Source of the DNA: Psychrobacter sp. Cmf 22.2
GTDB lineage: Bacteria > Pseudomonadota > Gammaproteobacteria > Pseudomonadales > Moraxellaceae
Length of the DNA: 64,000 nucleotides
Assembly: GCF_001921745.1 (NCBI RefSeq)
Contig: NZ_MRYA01000001.1
Location: 124,001-188,000 of the forward strand
Reading direction: 5' to 3'
In this document: positions 44,595-53,215 of the stretch, piece by piece
Position numbering within the stretch: position 1 is the first letter of the stretch
Layout: each line of letters opens with the position of its first letter
Notes under the pieces: model-generated
Told to the model about the DNA's origin: nothing
Seen by the model: only the letters and a program-made list of their open reading frames with translations
Database searches by the model: none
Translations under genes and position numbers: made by a program

Positions 44595-45839
44595 TCACTC
44601 AAAGCAAATATGAGCCGCTTCATTACAAAAAGTCTGCTTGCCATTTTTAAAGCCTGCGAGCGCTTGTGCATTGGTGCGGATCGCTTCTACGGTACTTTTA
44701 GCTTCTAACACAACTAACGTTGCAGGTGCGTCAACGACTATCTCAGTCTGTAATGAAAGTAATTTGGCCGCATTTTTGCTAATCATATCAAAGGCATCAG
44801 CTAACTCATCATCCGTAGATAACTGCGCGATATTGGCATACATGTTGGCCATTCTAACGAGCGAGGCGTCACCATAAGGCGTAAAGGCGTTTAAAATATT
44901 ATTGCTAGAGATTGCCGTATTGAGACCCAACGCTGCAAATTGATTCGCATTGACTGTGCCTCTAGGTATTAAGCATTCATAATTGCTACCGTTGATATAG
45001 ATATCAGTAGCTGGTAGTACAATCAAGGTGATGTCTGCTTGTTTGAGCAATCCTGCCATCTCGCCACGCTTCATCTTATCCATAGCCGCCAGCTTCGTCA
45101 CGTGACCGATAGACACGCGACCTTGATAGCTGCGCTTGATGGTCTCTTCTACTACTTTTGGAATACTTGAACCTTCGGGATCTAAATCAAAATCTAGATG
45201 AAAGTCAACATCGACATCAAACTGCTCAGCGATATCGAATATCATCTCGATATGCTGGTCTGGATTGTCATCCTTATACGGGCAACCGCCTATTAGATCA
45301 GCGCCTTGTTCGAGCGCCTGCTGTAATAATTCAAGCGTTTTAGGTTTGGTTGTGAGACCCGACTGAGCAAAGGCACATATCTGTATATCAATAGCAAAAG
45401 CATATTTTTCTTGTGCTCTTTTGATTGCTCTTAAGCTACGTAATTCGGTTTTTTCATCAGTCTCTACAAAGGTACGCAGGCCTACTGTGCCTTTTTTAAT
45501 CGCCATCTCAATGACCCTTGAGGCGCGCTCAAACACATCGGCTTCAGTAAAGTGTTCTTTGGCTTTACCTGTCTCTTCAATTGCCTCCTGAAGTGTGCCT
45601 TCTTGTACGCTACAGCGATCTAGAATGCAGGCTTTATCAAGGTGGATATGGCTCTCAAAAAATCCTGCGCAGACAAAATTACCTTTTGCATCATAAATAG
45701 TCTTAGATGTGTCAGACTGACCATTAGTTGAAACGCTCTTAACGCCATCTATACTGGTAATATAAGCATCCTTTATACTGATATTAACTGGGTATTTATA
45801 GCCCGTTAATTGAGCATTTTTTATTATTAAAGTTGTCAT
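44595..45839 (-). CDS. Cytosine-deaminase-like amidohydrolase
   Basis: A 414-residue metal-dependent hydrolase of the CodA/AtzC type. The HXH motif is in ESHIHLDKACILDR (about 61-74), the third His in VDFHLDFDLDPEG (about 200-212), and the fourth in RVSIGHVTKLAAM (about 235). The position where CodA and AtzC have a metal-binding aspartate (SDN) reads SSNNILNAFTPYGD, with asparagine, confirmed from codons AGC AAT AAT. The substrate is therefore uncertain: a deaminase or hydrolase of an N-heterocycle is the best guess. Confidence 0.83.
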   Translation of the reverse strand: MTTLIIKNAQLTGYKYPVNISIKDAYITSIDGVKSVSTNGQSDTSKTIYDAKGNFVCAGFFESHIHLDKACILDRCSVQEGTLQEAIEETGKAKEHFTEADVFERASRVIEMAIKKGTVGLRTFVETDEKTELRSLRAIKRAQEKYAFAIDIQICAFAQSGLTTKPKTLELLQQALEQGADLIGGCPYKDDNPDQHIEMIFDIAEQFDVDVDFHLDFDLDPEGSSIPKVVEETIKRSYQGRVSIGHVTKLAAMDKMKRGEMAGLLKQADITLIVLPATDIYINGSNYECLIPRGTVNANQFAALGLNTAISSNNILNAFTPYGDASLVRMANMYANIAQLSTDDELADAFDMISKNAAKLLSLQTEIVVDAPATLVVLEAKSTVEAIRTNAQALAGFKNGKQTFCNEAAHICFE

Positions 45840-46239
45840 TATTATTTTCCCATATATAGTTGCATTTGCTTATTTTTATTAAAAGTTTTATTTGCGAGAG
45901 ATTGTTTTAGTGATTTAAAAGAGTAAAGTATTTAAAATTCATCCGCTATCAGTTGTTGTCTTTTCTAAGTGGGAGTTGTGTAGACGTACAGCACAGGATA
46001 GTTTGTTTGGTCATATATTGTAATATTATTATGTTTGGCACCACTAAAAACTTGCGATTTTCTACATCTTTTAACATGGATTTAACCGCGCCTTCCATCT
46101 TGAGCGCACCTACCAGCTTTTTCATACCAACGCGTGCTGCCGCCATGTCACCAACTTCGAAATAGGTAAATGAAATATCTATCCGTAAAGAAGGATATGG
46201 AAGCGGTAACCATGACTTGATCGCTACAAGATATGTTTA
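45840..46239. other. Intergenic region with a possible gene relic
   Basis: This 400-bp gap between the amidohydrolase and LysR genes has no terminator I can see. A 65-codon minus-strand frame inside it is annotated separately. Confidence 0.5.
45949..46146 (-). pseudogene. Possible relic of a dehydrogenase-type gene
   Basis: The minus-strand frame reads in part RVGMKKLVGALKMEGAVKS and VENRKFLVVPN, and stays open upstream of its first ATG (EVGD). The wording recalls the C-terminal part of short-chain dehydrogenases (RKFLVVP), then degrades into TQLPLRKDNN and stops. No ribosome site is evident. I treat it as a possible truncated remnant with low confidence; it may also be a chance frame. Confidence 0.25.
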
Positions 46240-47145
46240 TCAGAATTCATCCCAATAAGGATGGTCACCAAAACGCTCTGCAATAAAATCAATCAAATAA
46301 CGGCAGCGCTGTGATAAAAAGCGGTTTTTTGGATATACCGCATAGGCGTTAAGGGTGGGCAACTGATATTGCTTGAGAATAGGTACTAGCTCACCTTTGG
46401 CCAATCTTTGGTAAGCAATAAAGGTTGGTATAAAAATAATGCCATGATCTTTCACTGCCAAATCTACTAAAAACTCACCATTGGTCGCTTTGATTTTTGC
46501 ATTTATTGTATAGTTATGCTTTTTTCCTTGCGCATCAGTAAGCTCTAGATTGCTTGTTTTACTAAGGCCATACTGCAAAAATTCATGTTCTGCTAAGTCT
46601 TCGAGCGTTTTAGGTGCTCCCATCTTTTCTAAATACTCAGGACTGGCACAGAGCGCATAGCGAATCAGCGCTAAACGCTTTGCCTGATAGCTGGAGTCTT
46701 GTAGCTCTCTAATACGAATGGCTAGCTCAAAACCTTCTTCAATTAAGTCCACATGCCGATCAGAAAAATCTAAATCAAAGCTTAGATTGGGATGTTGATT
46801 GGCGTACTCATCGATCACATCATTTAGATGCATAAGCCCAAATGACAGGGGCGCTGTCATCTTGAGCGTGCCTTCAATACGTGTGGGCGCTCCACTGGTC
46901 TGCTCATTAAGTGCGTCCACTTCACTGAGTATATTGTTCGCCTGTCGATAATAATGCTCACCAGCCTCGGTCAAGTTAGACTGCCGTGTGGTCCGACTTA
47001 TCAATTGATTGCCCAAGCGAGACTCTAAATCTTTTAGTCGCCTACTTACGGCCGACTTGGCAATATCTAATTGCTCAGCGGCTTTAGTAATACTACCGGC
47101 TTCGACAATGCGTACAAACATTGCCATATCTTCTAGCTGCCCCAT
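46240..47145 (-). CDS. LysR-family transcriptional regulator
   Basis: A 301-residue regulator. The N-terminal winged helix (1-60) contains VEAGSITKAAEQLDIAKSAVSRRLKDLESRLG. The substrate-binding domain (about 90-295) opens with GTLKMTAPLSFGLMHLNDVI and shows no diagnostic effector residues. The group resembles AaeR/DmlR-like regulators that control nearby oxidoreductases. The target is unknown. A terminator separates it from the upstream yceI gene. Confidence 0.88.
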   Translation of the reverse strand: MGQLEDMAMFVRIVEAGSITKAAEQLDIAKSAVSRRLKDLESRLGNQLISRTTRQSNLTEAGEHYYRQANNILSEVDALNEQTSGAPTRIEGTLKMTAPLSFGLMHLNDVIDEYANQHPNLSFDLDFSDRHVDLIEEGFELAIRIRELQDSSYQAKRLALIRYALCASPEYLEKMGAPKTLEDLAEHEFLQYGLSKTSNLELTDAQGKKHNYTINAKIKATNGEFLVDLAVKDHGIIFIPTFIAYQRLAKGELVPILKQYQLPTLNAYAVYPKNRFLSQRCRYLIDFIAERFGDHPYWDEF

Positions 47146-47221
47146 TTTAGCTGTCCTATTATTATCCTAACTCATCGCTTTATGAGATTGACTGCATAAA
47201 ACTCCCATGAACACTTTTATA

Positions 47222-47254
47222 AAATAAAAAAAGCTGGGTTAAAAACCCCAGCTT
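47222..47254 (-). terminator. Rho-independent terminator of the yceI gene
   Basis: AAGCTGGG (47231-47238) and CCCCAGCTT (47246-47254) form the stem. On the minus strand a T-run follows. Confidence 0.8.
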
Positions 47255-47307
47255 CATTGTAGTACAGATTGTCTTAAGTGGACGAGCCATTGTTGTTTAA
47301 GGTCTAC

Positions 47308-47916
47308 TTACTTAAGATCTGCTTGTTTACTGCCTTCTACCTGAATGACCAGCTTGACATCTTTCATCATACCGCCGTCTGTATAGGTATCGATACCCCA
47401 TTTGGTTCTGTCGATAGTGGTTTCAAAATCACCACCACAAGCTTCTGCTTCTAACAAAGGACTATCGTAGCAGTTAAATTTAGTGGCTGTTAAAGTCACA
47501 GGATGAGTCTCATCAAGTAAGGTTAAGTCACCTTTGACGGCCTTAACTTTATTGCCATCAAACTGCCATTCAGTAGATTTAAAATAAGCCGTTGGATATT
47601 CTTTTACATTGAAAAAGTCAGCAGACTTTAGATGCCCATCAAAGACTTTGAGGCCTGTGCTTAAGCTGCCCATAGGGATAGTAATACCTATAAAGCCTTT
47701 TTGCTCTTCAGGTGCGTACTCAAGAGTACCCGATAGATTATGAAAGCCGCCGCTGTTGGTCGTAGTGCCAAAGTGATCGACAAAAAAGCGTACTGCGGTA
47801 TGTTTGGGATCAAGCTCGTAAGTCGCTGCATGACCCAAAGTGCTAAGCATACCAAGCGCACTGATGGCTGCAAAAGTCATAGCACGATTCGCTTGTTTGA
47901 TAGATTTTAAAGTCAT
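47308..47916 (-). CDS. YceI-family periplasmic protein
   Basis: A 202-residue exported lipocalin-like protein. The signal peptide (1-31) ends in STLGHA. YELDPKHTAVRFFVDHFGTTTNSGGFHNLSG opens the beta-barrel, and DGHLKSADFFNVKEYPTAYF and DRTKWGIDTYTDGGMMKDVKLVIQVEG are family blocks. YceI proteins bind isoprenoid quinone-like lipids or other hydrophobic ligands. Two cysteines (in KFNCYDSPLLEAEACGGD) may form a disulfide. It is divergent from doxX. Confidence 0.92.
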   Translation of the reverse strand: MTLKSIKQANRAMTFAAISALGMLSTLGHAATYELDPKHTAVRFFVDHFGTTTNSGGFHNLSGTLEYAPEEQKGFIGITIPMGSLSTGLKVFDGHLKSADFFNVKEYPTAYFKSTEWQFDGNKVKAVKGDLTLLDETHPVTLTATKFNCYDSPLLEAEACGGDFETTIDRTKWGIDTYTDGGMMKDVKLVIQVEGSKQADLK

Positions 47917-48343
47917 TATAAGTCATCCTTTTTATTTAAGTAAGTACGTATAGGCAAGTACAGTGTCGAGCGAATATACCACCTTTTTTAATCATCAGTT
48001 CAAAGACTGATTTTATTTGGAAGCGTGCTTATTAAGCGTAGCTTACGCATTGAATTGATAAGTTTAGCAAAAAAAGACTGTGTCTGATGCCAAACAGTAT
48101 CAAAAAATGTGTATTTCCGTTATTTTTTGTACTTTTTGAGGTGTTATAAATACGTCTATAAATAAACTCCGCTTAAGTAATTTTTTAATTATTAATTGTT
48201 CTCTAAATGAGAACAGACATTTGTAATTAGTGCTGTTTATCTAAATCTAATCAACACATACAATAAGCTTACTGAACAATCAAAAGAAAAAGACCAAATA
48301 TATCTACATTCGTAAATATGTATTTATAAATTTATGGAGAGTA
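47917..48343. promoter_or_regulatory. Divergent yceI-doxX region with an operator-like dyad
   Basis: A 427-bp AT-rich gap without a gene. TGTTCTC (48197-48203) and GAGAACA (48209-48215) are perfect inverted arms 5 nt apart, 129 bp before doxX. The 19-bp dyad looks like a repressor site; the regulator is unknown. Confidence 0.5.
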
Positions 48344-48751
48344 TTGATGGATAAGTTACAAGATTTGAGTGCTCCTATTGGTCGCCTATTCATATCAATG
48401 ATTTTTATTTTTTCGGGGTTTAGCAAGATTACAGGTTACGCTGCCACAGCTGGCTATATGGAGTCTGTAGGCGTACCAAGTATTCTACTGCCATTAGTGA
48501 TTGCACTTGAGCTATTAGGCGGTATTGCTATTCTAATTGGCTTTAAAGCACGTTTAATATCATTGCTGTTTGTCGGTTTCAACATCGTTTCTGCACTTCT
48601 TTTCCATCAATTTTGGAATGATGAATCACAAATGAACCCATTTATGAAAAACATCGCAATGGCCGGTGGTTTTCTGATGATATTTGCTCATGGTCCAGGC
48701 GCTTACTCAGTCGATAAAGATCATGCACCTAGAACAAGAACGTTACACTAA
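48344..48751 (+). CDS. DoxX-family membrane protein
   Basis: A 135-residue inner-membrane protein with four helices (about 10-30, 48-66, 70-90 and 105-122). GRLFISMIFIFSGFSKITGY (about 13-32) is the DoxX signature, followed by LVIALELLGGIAILIGFKARL and FHQFWNDESQMNPFMKNIAMAGGFL. DoxX proteins are linked to quinone or thiol redox and often to NAD(P)H reductases. Next to it lies the start of just such an FMN reductase, now truncated. Confidence 0.9.
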   Translation: MMDKLQDLSAPIGRLFISMIFIFSGFSKITGYAATAGYMESVGVPSILLPLVIALELLGGIAILIGFKARLISLLFVGFNIVSALLFHQFWNDESQMNPFMKNIAMAGGFLMIFAHGPGAYSVDKDHAPRTRTLH

Positions 48752-48814
48752 GCAACGCCAAGCTAAACACTGTCAAATCAATTAACGTATGGTAAAGAAG
48801 AGGTCTTCATCATT

Positions 48815-48913
48815 ATGAACACATCGACGAATATAGCCCTAATCATCGGAAGCCTGCGCAAAGAAACAATTAATCGCAAGTTTGTCGTGTTTGCCGGAAA
48901 TGCCAGTGCATAA
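48815..48913 (+). pseudogene. N-terminal remnant of an NADPH-dependent FMN reductase
   Basis: The 32-codon frame reads in part NIALIIGSLRKETINRK, the N-terminal flavodoxin-like motif of ChrR/SsuE-type FMN reductases. Then it changes abruptly to FVVFAGNASA and stops. A full enzyme would need about 150 further residues, which are absent. The junction with the YoaK-like gene lies inside this stretch, so a deletion probably removed the rest. Confidence 0.6.
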
Positions 48914-49643
48914 CACTGCATCTAATAACGATAAAAGTGGCGCCCAAAATAATAATTCACCAAGCTTTTGGCAACGTTATCAAGCGCCTGTGTTATTGAC
49001 GGTGGTTGGTGGCGCTATTGATACCATTGGTTTTATTACCTTATTTGGGTTTTTTACTGCTCATGTGACTGGCAACTTAGTACTAGCAGGTAGCGGCTTA
49101 GTGAAAGGCGAAGATGGGCTATGGATTAAGCTTGCATCTGTACCATTGTTTATTTTGACGGTAGTAGTAACGAAGATATACATAGATAAAAGCAAAAAAC
49201 AGCAGCTGATACTGAGTCATTTATTCTTGGCTGAAGCGGCATTCTTGACCGCATTTATGATTGCAGGCTTGTCTTTTCAACCCTTTATTGATGCAGGTGG
49301 TATTACCGTTGCAGTAACTGGTGGCTTAGGTTTAACGGCTTTAGCGATTCGTAATACTGCAAGCAAAACAGTCATCAAGCATATGAGTCCAACGGTACTG
49401 ATGACAGGTAATACCACGCAGTTAGGAATAGGTCTATCGGACTACTTATCAAATAGAACGTCTGAAAATGCCAAAAAGCTAGGGCATAGCTCAGCACTGG
49501 TTATAAGCTTTGTGATTGGTGCGTTATTAGGCGCTATTCTGTATGTTAAGTTGAGCTATTGGGCAGTGGGTTTGTTTGTGCTGCCGGTGCTCTATCTGTC
49601 ATTTTTGGCTAGAGATAAAGAATTTTTACAAAATATCGGTTAA
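48900..49643 (+). CDS. YoaK/DUF1275 membrane protein
   Basis: A roughly 247-residue inner-membrane protein with six predicted helices. VLLTVVGGAIDTIGFITLFGFFTAHVTGNLVLAGSGL (about 30-66) is the DUF1275 hallmark, and SPTVLMTGNTTQLGIGLSDYL lies near 160-180. ATG 48900 is chosen because the sequence before it belongs to the FMN-reductase remnant; TTG 48882 is in frame but has no ribosome site. No good Shine-Dalgarno precedes ATG 48900 either, so expression may have been affected by the deletion. The function is unknown. Confidence 0.85.
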   Translation: MPVHNTASNNDKSGAQNNNSPSFWQRYQAPVLLTVVGGAIDTIGFITLFGFFTAHVTGNLVLAGSGLVKGEDGLWIKLASVPLFILTVVVTKIYIDKSKKQQLILSHLFLAEAAFLTAFMIAGLSFQPFIDAGGITVAVTGGLGLTALAIRNTASKTVIKHMSPTVLMTGNTTQLGIGLSDYLSNRTSENAKKLGHSSALVISFVIGALLGAILYVKLSYWAVGLFVLPVLYLSFLARDKEFLQNIG

Positions 49644-49782
49644 GACTTTCTGTATTTTTAAATCGCTTTATTGATTTATTATTTGTTAAAGTAGGGCTAT
49701 TAAATCACTACGGTCTAATTTTTAATGAGCAAACCATTAAAAATAAAAGTTTCTAAAAAAATTAATGGTTTATTGTTAAATC

Positions 49783-49817
49783 AAAAACGCTATGCTTTTT
49801 AGCAGGGCGTTTTTTTG
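49783..49817. terminator. Rho-independent terminator
   Basis: AAAACGC and GCGTTTT form the outer stem, with GCT/AGC inside. It lies between the convergent yoaK-like and GNAT genes and can serve both. Confidence 0.7.
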
Positions 49818-49846
49818 TTTTTAAAACACGTTGTTCAAAATGTGAG

Positions 49847-50173
49847 TTACGGCGTAGCGTTATGAAAGACAGAGTTATCTTGATACTCAGAATGCTTGTC
49901 GATATAAGACTTCACATAAGGACAAGTTGGCTTAACACGTAGACCTTTAGCTGCTGCATCATCTAAGATATATTTGACTAGATACCCTGCGATACCTTGA
50001 CCGCCTAATGACTTAGGCACTTCGGTATGCTTATACTCAATACCTTTTTCACCTTGACTGGTGGTAAAAAATTCATAGTCTTCGAGGGCCATTTGATCAT
50101 CGAGATGAATCTCAAAACGCTTCTTATCTGTGTTATTGATAACGTCATAGTCTAATGTTTGTTTGTCAGACAT
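49847..50173 (-). CDS. GNAT-type N-acetyltransferase (YidJ-like)
   Basis: A 108-residue minimal GNAT-fold protein. The acetyl-CoA loop is SLGGQGIAGYLVKYILDDAAAKG (about 57-79), a Q/RxxGxG/A variant. LRVKPTCPYVKSYIDKH, near the end, is typical of the small YidJ/NATD1 group. The substrate is unknown. The ribosome site AAAGGAAA precedes ATG 50173. Confidence 0.85.
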   Translation of the reverse strand: MSDKQTLDYDVINNTDKKRFEIHLDDQMALEDYEFFTTSQGEKGIEYKHTEVPKSLGGQGIAGYLVKYILDDAAAKGLRVKPTCPYVKSYIDKHSEYQDNSVFHNATP

Positions 50174-50437
50174 AGTATGTTTCCTTTTATTATAAATGAT
50201 AGAACATTAATAGTAAGTTGTGCTTTAAACCGTAGCTTCAACATGCTAACAGTTAATGGTTAACGTTCTGTTAGCTTTATATTACTTGGGTATTGTTCTA
50301 AAAATAAGAATAGTCATTTGCTGTTTACCATGTTTATCTCTTCTATAACAACAATTACAATAACACCATTGTTTAGACAAGTTCATTAACCATAGTTTTT
50401 CAAACTTGTTTAACTCATCGATTAATAAGGATAAATT

Positions 50438-51145
50438 ATGAAAACTATCTATCATGCAGCAGACTCTCGTGGCGATGCAGACCATAGCTGGCTCAAAAGC
50501 CGTCATACCTTTAGCTTTGCAAATTATCACAACCCAGAGCGTATGGGCTTTGGTGCACTACGCGTAATTAATGATGACTTCGTAATCGGTGGTCAAGGTT
50601 TTGGTAAGCACTCACACCGCGATATGGAAATTATCAGTGTTCCATTATCTGGTAAGCTCGGTCATGGCGATAACATTGGCAACAATGGCATCATTGAAAC
50701 AGGTGAAATTCAAGTCATGTCAGCTGGTACTGGTATCACACACAGTGAGATGAATGCTGACAATGAAGAAGCGGTTAAGTTTTTACAGATTTGGGTTATC
50801 CCGAATAAAATGAATGTAGAGCCTCGTTATCAGCAAGTACGCATGGATGACTTCATGCAACCAAATGAGTTTAATCAAGTGCTGTCACCAAATGCTGACG
50901 ATGCTGGCGTGTGGATTCATCAAAATGCTTGGTTTAGCATGGGTGATTTTGACAAAGGCGTCACTCAGACCTATCAGCTAAACGATGCCGATAACGGTGT
51001 CTATATATTCGTCATCAGCGGTAAAGTAACGGTAAACGGTAACACTCTAGATACTCGTGATGGCCTTGGTGTTTGGGATACTAAGAACTTCACAATGGAT
51101 GTAGAAGAAGACGCTAAAGTACTACTAATGGAAGTACCTATGTAG
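50438..51145 (+). CDS. Pirin-family protein (YhaK-like)
   Basis: A 235-residue bicupin. The metal-binding N-terminal cupin has GFGKHSHRDMEIISVPLSG (about 50-68) and GTGITHSEMNADNEE (about 93-107), which provide the His, His, His and Glu ligands. Some pirins are quercetin dioxygenases and others redox sensors. AAGGATAAATT precedes the ATG. A second, larger pirin follows after 62 bp, so the two are probably cotranscribed. Confidence 0.92.
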   Translation: MKTIYHAADSRGDADHSWLKSRHTFSFANYHNPERMGFGALRVINDDFVIGGQGFGKHSHRDMEIISVPLSGKLGHGDNIGNNGIIETGEIQVMSAGTGITHSEMNADNEEAVKFLQIWVIPNKMNVEPRYQQVRMDDFMQPNEFNQVLSPNADDAGVWIHQNAWFSMGDFDKGVTQTYQLNDADNGVYIFVISGKVTVNGNTLDTRDGLGVWDTKNFTMDVEEDAKVLLMEVPM

Positions 51146-51207
51146 TTTTACATGAGCTTTATTATCATAGAGTACAGTCATAAAAAACAAGTAAGGAGAG
51201 CTGAACC

Positions 51208-52146
51208 ATGAGTATCGATATCCTAGAACCACGTTTAGCCGATGTTGGCGGTATTCCAATTGCCCGTCTTTTACCGAACAAAGGTAAAAAGCCTATTGGA
51301 CCATGGTGCTTTTTAGATCACGCAGGTCCTGCTGAATTTGGTGAAGATGAATCAGGTATGCAAGTCGGCCGTCATCCGCATACTAATTTGCAGACCTTTA
51401 GCTGGATGTTAAATGGCGAAGTGCTACACAAAGACAGTTTGGGTAACGAGCAAGTTATTACCAAAAAACAAGTCAACGTCATGACTGCGGGCACAGGCCT
51501 TAATCGCGGCATCAGCCATACTGAGCAAAGTGTCTTTCCAGATACAGGCGGTTCGCCAGATGCGGCACACGCGCTGAGCATGGTACAGTTGTGGATTGCA
51601 TTGCCTACTGATCAAGAGATTGAGCCAGGTTTCCATCATTATCCAGAGCTACCAACGTGGCGCGAGAATAGTGTGGAGATGATACTGACGACGGGTAGCT
51701 ATACCAGCGTAACAGGGAAGCGCTACGAAGCGCCTACGATACAGTACTCTAAAATGGTCGGTATCGATGCCTATTTCATTGAAGACGGTGAAGTCACGCT
51801 CAACTTGGAGCCAAGTTTCGAATACGGTATCTTAGTCACAGAAGGGGAGATTGAGTCTGAGGGCAAAGTCTGTCCGCAAGATCAGCTACTGCGCTTTCAT
51901 GATACCGATGTCGGCAATAACAAAAGCATGAAGCTTGTCGCTAAAAAAGGTACGCGCGTGATGTTCATCGGTGGTGAGCCTCTGAATAACCAAGTGCTAC
52001 TATGGTGGAACTTTGTCGCAGACAACAAAGCTGAGATTGAGCAATCAATTATTGACTGGAACAATGGTCATGAACGATTTGGTGATGTAGATTCTGATAT
52101 GAAGCGTCTAGAAGCACCAGTATTACCTGAAGGCTTTCAGGGGTAA
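51208..52146 (+). CDS. Pirin-family protein (long form)
   Basis: A 312-residue bicupin of the longer pirin type. GRHPHTNLQTFSWMLNGEVLHKDSLGNEQ (about 53-81) and GTGLNRGISHTEQSV (about 95-109) are the N-terminal cupin metal motifs. The C-terminal cupin (about 180-300) ends in GGEPLNNQVLLWWNFVA, a pirin C-domain signature. The AAGGAGAGCTGAACC ribosome site is strong. It is clearly not a recent copy of the neighbouring pirin. Confidence 0.92.
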   Translation: MSIDILEPRLADVGGIPIARLLPNKGKKPIGPWCFLDHAGPAEFGEDESGMQVGRHPHTNLQTFSWMLNGEVLHKDSLGNEQVITKKQVNVMTAGTGLNRGISHTEQSVFPDTGGSPDAAHALSMVQLWIALPTDQEIEPGFHHYPELPTWRENSVEMILTTGSYTSVTGKRYEAPTIQYSKMVGIDAYFIEDGEVTLNLEPSFEYGILVTEGEIESEGKVCPQDQLLRFHDTDVGNNKSMKLVAKKGTRVMFIGGEPLNNQVLLWWNFVADNKAEIEQSIIDWNNGHERFGDVDSDMKRLEAPVLPEGFQG

Positions 52147-52337
52147 TTAGCAAATGCTTATTTATTAATGTATCTTTTCAGTAATTATTTATTATTAAGT
52201 TTTTTTACAAAAGAAGTTTGTGGATAGTTTCTGTACTATCTTATAATAAATAAATTATTGAGTAGTATGGTTAAAACTACTGATTGACCTTACTTAATTC
52301 TACATTTTCACATCTATCTATAATTTGGAGAAAATCT

Positions 52338-52949
52338 ATGTCAGACCTAAAAGATCTACAACAATTGGTTGAAAAACGTCGTTCTATCTATGCGTTGAGC
52401 AATCATTTACCCGTATCTAATGATGAAATTGTCAACTTGGTTGAGCATGCTATTTTGCACACGCCATCATCATTTAACTCGCAATCGACGCGTATTGTTG
52501 TGCTATTCGGTGATGATCATCAAAAGCTTTGGGATATCACTGAAGAGACCTTGAAGGTTATCGTTGGTGATGATGAGAAGTTCCAAGGTACGAAAGATAA
52601 AATAGGAGGCTTTAAAGCTGGAGCTGGTACGATATTGTTCTTTGAAGACAAAGGCGTGGTCAGAAACATGCAAGAAGCGGCTCCTTTATATGCGGACAAA
52701 TTCCCGATTTGGGCACACCAAACCAACGCCATGCATCAGTATGTGATTTGGACCGCATTGGCGAGCATCGATGTTGGTGCAAACTTGCAACATTATAATC
52801 CAGTAATCGATCAGCAAGTTGCCGATACTTGGAATATCGCTGATGACTGGGAATTGAATGCACAGATGGTATTCGGTGCTATCGAGCAGCCAGCAGGCGA
52901 TAAAGAGTTCAAGCCTGTTGAAGAGCGTATGAAAGTATTTGGTCAATAG
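52338..52949 (+). CDS. Frm2/CinD-like nitroreductase
   Basis: A 203-residue FMN-dependent oxidoreductase. ATG 52338 follows TTTGGAGA and fits better than upstream in-frame codons. LVEKRRSIYALSNHLPVSNDEIV (about 9-31) and HTPSSFNSQSTRIVVLFGDDH contain FMN contacts. AGAGTILFFEDKGVV and IWAHQTNAMHQYVIWTALASIDVGANLQHYNP are typical of the Frm2/Hbn1 group, which responds to oxidative, copper or fatty-acid stress. It follows the pirin genes and may belong to one stress group. Confidence 0.9.
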   Translation: MSDLKDLQQLVEKRRSIYALSNHLPVSNDEIVNLVEHAILHTPSSFNSQSTRIVVLFGDDHQKLWDITEETLKVIVGDDEKFQGTKDKIGGFKAGAGTILFFEDKGVVRNMQEAAPLYADKFPIWAHQTNAMHQYVIWTALASIDVGANLQHYNPVIDQQVADTWNIADDWELNAQMVFGAIEQPAGDKEFKPVEERMKVFGQ

Positions 52950-53021
52950 AATATTATCAAATAGCTTGGTCTATCGAACACATGTCAAATAAGCCATGTG
53001 CTTGAAGCTCGAAGCAGAAAT

Positions 53022-53063
53022 AAAAAAGCGTCACCCGACTATTAGTTGGGTGGCGCTTTTTTT
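53022..53063. terminator. Rho-independent terminator after the nitroreductase
   Basis: A 19-bp nearly perfect stem (53022-53040 and 53044-53063) with an A-run and a T-run. The palindromic repeat copy C starts right at its right edge. Confidence 0.9.
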
Positions 53064-53147
53064 GGCTGGTATAGATTTTCCTTGCTGTGCCTACGCAGAC
53101 AGAGACTGCACAAAATTTACCCCAGTAGCATTGTAATTGTTTTATAG
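53064..53147. repeat. Palindromic intergenic repeat, copy C (left end missing)
   Basis: CTGGTATAGATTTTCCTTGC, ACGCAGACAGAG and CCCCAGTAGCATTGTAATTG match copies A and B. The right end (TTGTTTTATA) corresponds to the terminal repeat, but the left terminal repeat is absent; the terminator occupies its place. Confidence 0.7.
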
Positions 53148-53215
53148 GGACACGCTCCAGATTTTATGAGAATGATTGATAACCAATCAATACTATAATA
53201 ACCGCTATCTGATTG

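Noticed and set aside
45953..46165. A 70-codon plus-strand frame opposite the possible gene relic
   Set aside because: Hydrophobic but without a ribosome site or family resemblance; the minus-strand frame explains the stretch better.
53146..53160. AGGGACACGCTCC beside repeat copy C, similar to the MITE end TGAGGACACGCCC
   Set aside because: Too many mismatches and no second terminal repeat nearby, so no element can be claimed.
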